12,149 nt of DNA from an uncultured Clostridium sp. GTDB taxonomy: Bacteria > Bacillota > Clostridia > TANB77 > CAG-508. Made by a program: the position numbers and the translations under genes. Below the pieces are notes generated by a model. That model was not told the DNA's origin. It saw nothing but the letters and a program-made list of their open reading frames with translations, and made no database searches. The DNA lies in contig USOV01000026.1 in NCBI GenBank assembly GCA_900556455.1, positions 1 through 12,149 of the forward strand. The letters run 5' to 3'. Shown one piece after another: positions 6,643 through 12,149 of the stretch. Positions within the stretch are counted from its first letter, which is position 1. Each line of letters opens with the position of its first letter.

Positions 6643-8241
6643 ATGGAGTTTATTAAAAAACTGTTTTCTAAAACATCTGAAACTTTTAGGAAACTTATTA
6701 AAAAATTCCCAGTTACTTTAGCCATCATTGTATTTGCAACACTATTTATGACAATAGATATTAATCAAGATGTACAAATCTTTGATAAGATAATGTTGTT
6801 TAGCACAGTTTTTGCAGTAGAGTCTTTCTTTACAGAAGTTTGTATTTATGAGAAAAAAAGCTTTAGAATTATTGGTTATTTGGCATCTGCACTTATTGCA
6901 ATTGGTTTCACAGTGTTAGTTTTAGGTGGCGTTACAATCTATAAGGATACTATTTCAAGAATTTTACTAGGATATTTAATTATCTTGTTTATGATTGCAA
7001 TTTACAAAATAATAAAAGAAAATGGTGTAAATTTTCAAGAGTACCTATTAAAGGTTTTTGCAAATATGTTTAATAGTACAATAACTTATTTAGTACTAAA
7101 TTTAGGCTTAACATTAATTACAGTAATTTTTGTAGAATTATTATTAAATGCATGGGGAGATATATTACTTAGAATACAAGTTTTATTATTAGGATTATTC
7201 TATGTTCCAGCATTACTAAATTCTGTATGGGATGTTAAAGAAAAAGAAGTAAATACCTTTTTTAAAGGATTAGTAAAATTTGTGCTATTGCCACTAGTTT
7301 CAGTTGCAATAGTAATTATATATATGTACATAATAAAAATCTTAGTTTTAAGACAAATGCCATCAAATGTAATATTTAGAATATTAGCAGGAATATTTGT
7401 AGTAGCATTTCCTGTATGGAATATGGCAAGAAATTTTCAAGAAGATAGTAAATTTATAGAGAAATTAACTAAGTTACTACCATATTTCTATATGCCATTT
7501 ATACTGTTAGAAATATACTCATTATATGCAAGAATATCAGAATTTGGAATTACACCAGTTAGGTATTTCGGTATAGCATTTATAGTTATGCAAGTTATAA
7601 CATTAATATTAACAGTAATAAAAAAAGGAGAAAAGTTATCTCACACATTTATTTACATGGCTGTATTAGCACTAATAAGTTTTGTGTTACCTCTAAATTA
7701 CTCTAAAGTTTCAATATTAAGCCAAAGTAGTATTTTAAAAAGCGAATTTCCTGAATCTTCAACATATTCAGAGCTATCAAAGGAAAGTAAAATAAGAATT
7801 TCTGGAGCTTATAAATATTTGGTAAGAAATGATGCCTCAGAATATATACCAGAATATATTAAACAGTACAAAGAAGATATATATAATAATTATTATGATG
7901 AAGACTATGATAATTTCCAACATATATACTTTGATAACAGCGAAATGGTAGATATTAGAGAATATTCAAAACTTACAGCAATTTATACATATGGAGACAG
8001 TGCAAACTTAGAATTTTATGCTACTAATAATAGAAATAATATAATGGTAGCTACAGATATAGGCAATCTTTTGGAAAATGCAATTCATTCAGGTAATGCA
8101 GAAGAATATTTAAGAAATAATAGCTTAATAAAAATAGACGATACAAGAGACATCTATATAAGGAATTTAAGAGCATCATATAATGAAGACACAAATGAAG
8201 TTGATAATATTTCAGTAGATGCATATTTATTATTTAGATAA
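6643..8241 (+). CDS. Polytopic membrane protein, DUF4153-like
   Basis: The 532-residue protein has about ten or eleven hydrophobic segments between residues 22 and 352 (for example 22-38, 76-99, 107-121, 144-167, 175-193, 209-233, 243-260, 279-297, 307-326 and 336-352). A hydrophilic C-terminal domain of about 180 residues follows (353-532), rich in Tyr, Asp, Asn and Ser. The ARISEFGITPVRYF segment (296-309), before a late membrane span, matches what I remember of the DUF4153 family, whose function is unknown; this family call rests on memory. A short basic amphipathic N-terminus (FSKTSETFRKLIKKFP) precedes the first span. The ATG follows AGGAGGGATATT. The gene is monocistronic, with its own promoter (6584) and terminator (8247). 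The shared intergenic region with a wall hydrolase hints at an envelope role, but that is only a guess. Confidence 0.8.
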   Translation: MEFIKKLFSKTSETFRKLIKKFPVTLAIIVFATLFMTIDINQDVQIFDKIMLFSTVFAVESFFTEVCIYEKKSFRIIGYLASALIAIGFTVLVLGGVTIYKDTISRILLGYLIILFMIAIYKIIKENGVNFQEYLLKVFANMFNSTITYLVLNLGLTLITVIFVELLLNAWGDILLRIQVLLLGLFYVPALLNSVWDVKEKEVNTFFKGLVKFVLLPLVSVAIVIIYMYIIKILVLRQMPSNVIFRILAGIFVVAFPVWNMARNFQEDSKFIEKLTKLLPYFYMPFILLEIYSLYARISEFGITPVRYFGIAFIVMQVITLILTVIKKGEKLSHTFIYMAVLALISFVLPLNYSKVSILSQSSILKSEFPESSTYSELSKESKIRISGAYKYLVRNDASEYIPEYIKQYKEDIYNNYYDEDYDNFQHIYFDNSEMVDIREYSKLTAIYTYGDSANLEFYATNNRNNIMVATDIGNLLENAIHSGNAEEYLRNNSLIKIDDTRDIYIRNLRASYNEDTNEVDNISVDAYLLFR

Positions 8242-8246
8242 TTAGC

Positions 8247-8284
8247 AAAAGTGGAAAACAAAATGTTTTCCACTTTTTTATATA
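8247..8284 (+). terminator. Terminator of the DUF4153-like gene
   Basis: Bases 8247-8259 (AAAAGTGGAAAAC) pair perfectly with 8265-8277 (GTTTTCCACTTTT) around a 5-base loop, and the T-run continues to 8279. It starts 6 bases after the stop codon. Confidence 0.9.
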
Positions 8285-8351
8285 AATAGTAACATTTCAT
8301 TCTACTGAAGAATATAATTAATTATCAGTTTAAAAATTCTTCTTATAAGTA

Positions 8352-8380
8352 TTGACTTTTTCTTTGAATTTTGGTATTAT
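8352..8380 (+). promoter_or_regulatory. Promoter of the tRNA-Gly/tRNA-Cys operon
   Basis: TTGACT (8352-8357), a 17-base spacer and TATTAT (8375-8380) form a strong promoter. The predicted start near 8387 is about 10 bases before the first tRNA base, which is normal for a tRNA operon. Confidence 0.75.
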
Positions 8381-8396
8381 TTTGATATTGTGATGT

Positions 8397-8472
<76 letters not shown>

Positions 8473-8476
8473 TAAT

Positions 8477-8551
8477 GGCGACATAGCCAAGTGGTAAGGC
8501 ACGAGTCTGCAAAACTCTGATTCCCCGGTTCAAATCCGGGTGTCGCCTCCA
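8477..8551 (+). tRNA. tRNA-Cys (anticodon GCA)
   Basis: This 75-base gene has acceptor stem GGCGACA/TGTCGCC, discriminator T and an encoded CCA (8549-8551). The anticodon arm GAGT-CTGCAAAA-CTC carries GCA, which reads UGC and UGU. The T arm CCCGG-TTCAAAT-CCGGG is perfect. Only 4 bases separate it from tRNA-Gly, so both come from one precursor. Confidence 0.97.
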
Positions 8552-8557
8552 AAACAG

Positions 8558-8602
8558 AAATAAAAGGAACCAAAAAGTTATTGGTTCCTTTTATTTAATT
8601 AA
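8558..8602. terminator. Bidirectional terminator between the tRNA operon and the carboxypeptidase gene
   Basis: Bases 8558-8573 (AAATAAAAGGAACCAA) pair perfectly with 8581-8596 (TTGGTTCCTTTTATTT) around a 7-base loop. The GC-containing part (GGAACC/GGTTCC) is followed by T-rich arms in both directions, so it can end the tRNA transcript (plus) 7 bases after the CCA and the carboxypeptidase transcript (minus) about 45 bases after its stop. Confidence 0.9.
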
Positions 8603-8643
8603 TATCAAACATTACACAAAACAATTTTCAAAAATCTCCGTCC

Positions 8644-9883
8644 CTATTGGCATGCAATCTTATATTTCCCCAGTAATTCCATTAAATAGTCCATTACATT
8701 TTTTCTATTTATTTTATTACGTACTAGGATTTCCACGTCCATTATTCTAGTAGTATTTATTCCTATTGTTATTTTCCCTACTTTTGTATTTTCTTCTATT
8801 GGGGCTTCAAAATAATCTCTAAAGTTTATATCTGCCCAAATATTATTAGCACAATCTTTTGCTATTGGATATTTTGTATATTGTAACTCGCCTAAAGTAG
8901 TTACTAGTGTTTGCTTTACCCCCTTATATACATTTATTCGTTTTTCGTTTATTTTTCTCCAAGCTTCAAATTCCTCCTTTACTACTTCTCTTAAATCAAC
9001 AAGTTCATAATTCTTATATGTGTATTCTATTAATTTTATTGAGTCACTTGTTCTTATTTTCTTTGTATCTGCTCCTAAAACTACTACTATTATGTCAAAT
9101 CCATTCCTTGATACAGAGGTTACTAGGCATCTTCCTGCTCCATTTGTAAACCCTGTTTTTACACCATTTACCCCCTCTAGGTAACCGTAGTAATTCATTT
9201 GTATTGTTTATAGTTTTAGGATATCCATTTATTGTTACTGTATGAATTTTTGTTGATACAACTTTGGCAAATTCTTCTATATTTAAAGCATAATCCGCCA
9301 TTAATGAAAGCTCATATGCTGTTGTATAATGTTCAGCATTATCTAATCCATGTGGTGTTATAAAATGTGAATGCTCTAATCCCAGTTCTTTTGCTTTGTT
9401 ATTCATCATTTCTGCAAAGCTCTCTACACTTCCCCCTACACTTATCGCAATTTGAGTTGCTGCATCATTTCCAGAACACAAGAGCAAGCCATATAATAAA
9501 TCTTCATATGTAATTTCATCGCCTGTTTTTAGGCCTAACCTTGAGCCTCCAATACTTGCAGCCTTTTTTTCGACTGTTATTTTTTCCTTTAAGTTGGTAA
9601 TATTTTCCAGCATTACTATTGCCGTCATTATCTTTGTAGTAGATGCCATTGGGGCTTCCCTAGCTTCATCTTTGCCCCAAATTACAGTTTTACTTGTTCT
9701 ATCATATACAACTGCATATCTAGAATTTATTGTTGGTGCTTTATCTTCTTTGGCTTTATTTATTTCCTCTTCTAACCATACATAATCTAGTTCTTCATAA
9801 TCTTCTTCATCAACTGCGAAATTTATAATTGGTATTTGTATAATTATTAAAAAAATTAATAAAAATTTGCCTATTTTTTTCAT
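8644..9883 (-). pseudogene. D-Ala-D-Ala carboxypeptidase (DacA/DacF type), frameshifted
   Basis: The intact gene would encode about 412 residues of a low-molecular-weight penicillin-binding protein (peptidase S11), which trims the terminal D-Ala of peptidoglycan stem peptides. The first frame (ATG 9883) has a signal peptide (about 1-23), the catalytic SxxK as STTK (S81, K84) and the SxN triad as SGN (137-139). It reads to NNTNELL and then goes out of phase. The second frame resumes as GYLEGVNGVKTGFTNGAG, with the KTG motif, and continues through a PBP5-type C-terminal domain to the stop at 8644. One extra base at about 9187-9190 explains the break; removing it gives NTNELLGYLEGVNGVKTG, the spacing normal for the family. 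The apparent ATG at 9198 of the second frame is not a real start. The longer start at 9895 is a GTG inside the ribosome-binding hairpin. A true mutation or a sequencing error are both possible. Confidence 0.88.
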
Positions 9884-9887
9884 ATAA

Positions 9888-9926
9888 AAAATCACCTTTA
9901 TAATTTTATTTTATAAAGGTGATTTT
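9888..9926 (-). promoter_or_regulatory. 16-bp hairpin between M18 peptidase and carboxypeptidase, overlapping the latter's ribosome-binding site
   Basis: Bases 9888-9903 and 9911-9926 are perfect 16-bp inverted arms around a 7-base loop. On the minus strand the 3' arm contains AAAGGTGA, the only Shine-Dalgarno candidate for the carboxypeptidase ATG at 9883, and is followed by a run of six T. It could be the terminator of the M18 gene, a structure that hides the carboxypeptidase start, or both. No clear promoter lies between the two genes. Confidence 0.65.
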
Positions 9927-9934
9927 ATGAATTT

Positions 9935-11158
9935 TTATTCCATAAATATTTTGTATGTTCTATATGCTTCAAATATATCAAATTTACTTGTTACTTCATA
10001 TGGAGAGTGCATTGAAAGTACTGGGACTCCACAGTCAATTACATCTATTCCCTTATTTGCAAGAATATATGCAATTGTTCCTCCTCCGCCAACATCTACT
10101 CTTCCTAATTCTGCGAATTGGTATGCTATTCCTCTTGCTTCTAGCATATATCTAACTTCTGCTACATATTCAGCATTTGCATCTGATGCTCCAGATTTTC
10201 CTCTTGCTCCTGTATACTTATTTAGTCCTATTCCATATCCTAAGTATGATGCATTATTCTTTTCTGAAACAGATACATATATTGGGTCTAAACCAGCATC
10301 TACATCTGATGATAACATTCTTGAATTGCAAAATACTTTTTCTAAAAGGTTAGGTCTATTACTGTTTGTTTTATTTAATAATTCTGCAACAAATGTGTCA
10401 AATACATGTGATTCCATTCCAGTATTTCCCACACTTCCTATTTCTTCTTTATCTGCTAATATGCATACTGCTGTTTTTCTTGGCTTTTCTACATCTAATA
10501 TTCCTCTAAGTGCAGTATATGCACACACTCTATCATCTTGGCCATATCCTGCTACCATGCTTCTATCAAATCCTAGTGATTTTGCTTTAAATGCTGGAAC
10601 TAGTTCTAGCTCTGAGCTTATTAAATCCTTTTCTACTATACCGTACTTCTCATTTAATATTTTTAAAATATTGAATTTTACTCTTTCAGATGTTTTTTCA
10701 TCTCCGAATGGAATACTTCCAACTAGTAAATTTAAGTCTTCTCCATTTATTCCGTCTTTTAGCTTTTTTTCCATTTGGTCTTGTGCTAAGTGTGGTAATA
10801 AGTCTGTTATCGTAAATATTGGATCTCCTTCTTCTTCACCTATATTTACATTTATTTTTTCCCCAGTTGTTTTTACAATTACACCATGAATACTTAGTGG
10901 TATTGTTGTCCATTGATATTTCTTTATTCCACCATAATAATGTGTTTTTAAGTATGCAAAACCTGTATCCTCATATAATGGGTTTGGTTTTAAGTCTAGT
11001 CTTGGTGAATCTATATGTGCTCCTACAATATTTAGCCCTGTTTCAATTGGCTTTTCTCCAATTACAGCAGCATAAATAGCTTTACCACGATTTATATAAT
11101 ACACCTTATCTCCTGGAAGTAATACTACTTTTTCTTGAATGTTTATAAAATTATTTTT
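9935..11158 (-). pseudogene. M18 family metallo-aminopeptidase, 5'-truncated
   Basis: The visible frame is a peptidase family M18 aspartyl/leucyl aminopeptidase, a dizinc cytosolic exopeptidase. Numbering from the GTG at 11104, it has GAHIDSPRLD (H30, D32), GYGQDDR (D190), ADKEEIGS (E220, E221), SSDVDAGLDP (D267), the glycine-rich DVGGGGT (337-343) and MHSPYE (H366), so all metal and catalytic residues are present. Codons upstream of the GTG still read as family sequence (KNNFINIQEKVVLLPGDK) back to 11158, where TAA and TGA stops appear. By memory of the family, roughly the first 80 residues are missing. The loss coincides with the end of a recombinase-bearing, GC-richer segment. AGGAG lies 5 bases before the GTG at 11104, so a shortened protein could be made. 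A hairpin and the carboxypeptidase gene follow. Confidence 0.85.
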
Positions 11159-12149
11159 TTATCAACTTTTTTCTTATTTTAACACTTACATCATTTTATG
11201 ATTTTTCTGCCCTCTTCTTTTCCCAGTCTTTTTCCTTGTTATCCCGCTCCTCGACAAGGTGATCCCATGCCAGCTGGAAGGCTTTGTACAATTCGGTTTC
11301 TCTGATCATTCTCCCATCACAGAGGTGTTCTCCTTTTTTCGCATAATGCTGCCCACATTGCCAAACCTTGATACGTCCTTCCATCCTCGTGATGGTTCTC
11401 CTACTAAAGGTGTGCCCGCAAATCCCGCAGATGATCCGGTGACTCAGTGGATTTTCGTCCGTATATTGTCCCATTGATTTTAAAAAATGCTTCTTCATAA
11501 AAGACTCTCGCCGATCCAGTTCCAACTGTACAGCCTCCCAGATCTGCTGGCTAACAATTGGAGGATGGTCTTCCTTGATATAGTATTGTGGTAGCTGCCC
11601 CTCGTTTTTTACGGATTTATGAGTCAAATAATCTGGCGTATACGTTTTCTGCAGAACAGCGTCTCCCATGTGCTTCTCGTTTCGAAGGATACTTTTAATC
11701 TGATTGCACGTCCATTTGCTTTTGCCCATGCATGTGGGAATTTCCTTCTCATTAAGAATTTTCACAATCACGTCTGGATTGATTCCTTCCATAAAAGACT
11801 CGTAAATCCATTTTACCACTTTGGCTTGTTCTGGGTTTATGATCAGTTTGCCGTTTTCATCGGAATCGTAGCCATAGAAACGATTTGTGTTGAGATGATG
11901 GATGCCTCTCTTAAAAAGGGATCGGATGCCCCACTGACAGTTTTCAGAAATGCTCCGGCTCTCATCCTGTGCGAGGGACGATAAAATTGTAAAAAGCAAT
12001 TCTCCAGTGGAATCCATCGTGTTGATATTTTCTTTTTCAAACCGAATCCCAATTCCTAAGTCTTTCAATCTCCGTGAGTACATCAGGCAGTCCTGCGTGT
12101 TTCTGGCAAATCGGCTGATGGACTTCGTAATCCCCATGTCGATCAGGCC
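11159..12149. mobile_element. End of an integrative element carrying a serine recombinase (partial)
   Basis: This segment interrupts the M18 peptidase reading frame. It begins about where the peptidase homology stops (11156-11165; the exact boundary cannot be fixed without the other end) and runs off the right edge. Two 60-base lines counted by hand inside it are 42% and 53% G+C, against 28% for one line of the neighbouring membrane-protein gene, so foreign origin is likely. A site-specific serine recombinase gene reading outward toward the junction is the usual arrangement at the end of such elements. The cargo is not visible. Confidence 0.72.
11196..12149 (-). CDS. Large serine recombinase, C-terminal 317 residues
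   Basis: The frame is open to the window edge, reading GLID before the ATG at 12137, so that ATG is internal and the gene starts outside the window. The visible part begins in the resolvase catalytic domain: the ITKSISRFARNT arginine motif, then STGELLFTILSSLAQDES leading into the long helix. A recombinase domain follows (GYDSDENGKLIINPEQAKVVKWI, shown here in part), then a zinc ribbon with C237, C240, C261 and C273 (counted from the internal Met) and a short charged tail (EERDNKEKDWEKKRAEKS). The catalytic serine lies in the missing N-terminal stretch. Such enzymes integrate and excise conjugative or mobilizable elements. The tail after the zinc ribbon is short compared with coiled-coil-bearing integrases, as in elements with several recombinases in tandem; further recombinase genes may lie to the right. 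G+C and codon use differ from the host genes. Confidence 0.93.
   Translation of the reverse strand, partial: GLIDMGITKSISRFARNTQDCLMYSRRLKDLGIGIRFEKENINTMDSTGELLFTILSSLAQDESRSISENCQWGIRSLFKRGIHHLNTNRFYGYDSDENGKLIINPEQAKVVKWIYESFMEGINPDVIVKILNEKEIPTCMGKSKWTCNQIKSILRNEKHMGDAVLQKTYTPDYLTHKSVKNEGQLPQYYIKEDHPPIVSQQIWEAVQLELDRRESFMKKHFLKSMGQYTDENPLSHRIICGICGHTFSRRTITRMEGRIKVWQCGQHYAKKGEHLCDGRMIRETELYKAFQLAWDHLVEERDNKEKDWEKKRAEKS

Noticed and set aside
9196..9198. ATG at 9198 as the start of a separate 184-residue protein
   Set aside because: The frame lacks the first half of an S11 peptidase and the upstream frame supplies it exactly; it is one gene with a frameshift.
9927..10889. Long plus-strand frame of 320 codons opposite the M18 peptidase
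   Set aside because: Low-complexity, Ser/Pro-rich composition and no domain; the opposite strand has a clear peptidase with all active-site residues.
11843..12052. 69-codon frame within the recombinase gene
   Set aside because: Out of frame with a clearly conserved recombinase domain on the same strand.

Overview
The window looks like the chromosome of a low-GC Gram-positive bacterium, most likely a clostridial Firmicute. It is very AT-rich, its ribosome-binding sites are AGGAGG-like, its tRNA genes encode CCA, and its cell-wall proteins are of Gram-positive type (GH25 lysozyme with LysM repeats, D-Ala-D-Ala carboxypeptidase). No species can be named from the sequence alone.

Layout. Bases 1-153 are the first 51 codons of a nitroreductase-family protein on the minus strand. 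Bases 277-2604 hold two divergent genes: a KilA-N domain protein (minus), carrying a perfect 32-bp palindrome, and a 459-residue protein (plus) ending in a HEPN-type RNALDH motif, which resembles ApeA-type anti-phage HEPN proteins. Bases 2768-5325 are a copper-export operon (minus): promoter, copper chaperone CopZ, Cu(I) P-type ATPase CopA. Bases 5411-6539 hold a secreted GH25/LysM lysozyme and its terminator (minus). Divergent from it is a polytopic DUF4153-like membrane protein with a clear promoter and terminator (6584-8284). Bases 8352-8602 are a two-gene tRNA operon, Gly(GCC) then Cys(GCA), with promoter and a terminator that can also serve the converging gene.

The right side is damaged. 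A D-Ala-D-Ala carboxypeptidase gene (8644-9883, minus) is split by a one-base frameshift near 9187. Upstream of it lies an M18 aminopeptidase gene (9935-11158, minus) that has lost its first part. Homology ends where a more GC-rich segment begins, and that segment carries a serine recombinase running off the window (11196-12149). The simplest reading is that an integrative element inserted into the aminopeptidase gene, with the missing 5' part beyond its far end.

The strongest leads are the orphan ApeA-like HEPN gene next to the KilA-N gene, the 32-bp palindrome in the KilA-N coding region, the element/aminopeptidase junction, the carboxypeptidase frameshift, and a 16-bp hairpin that contains the carboxypeptidase ribosome-binding site. 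No CRISPR array, rRNA gene or complete insertion sequence was seen.
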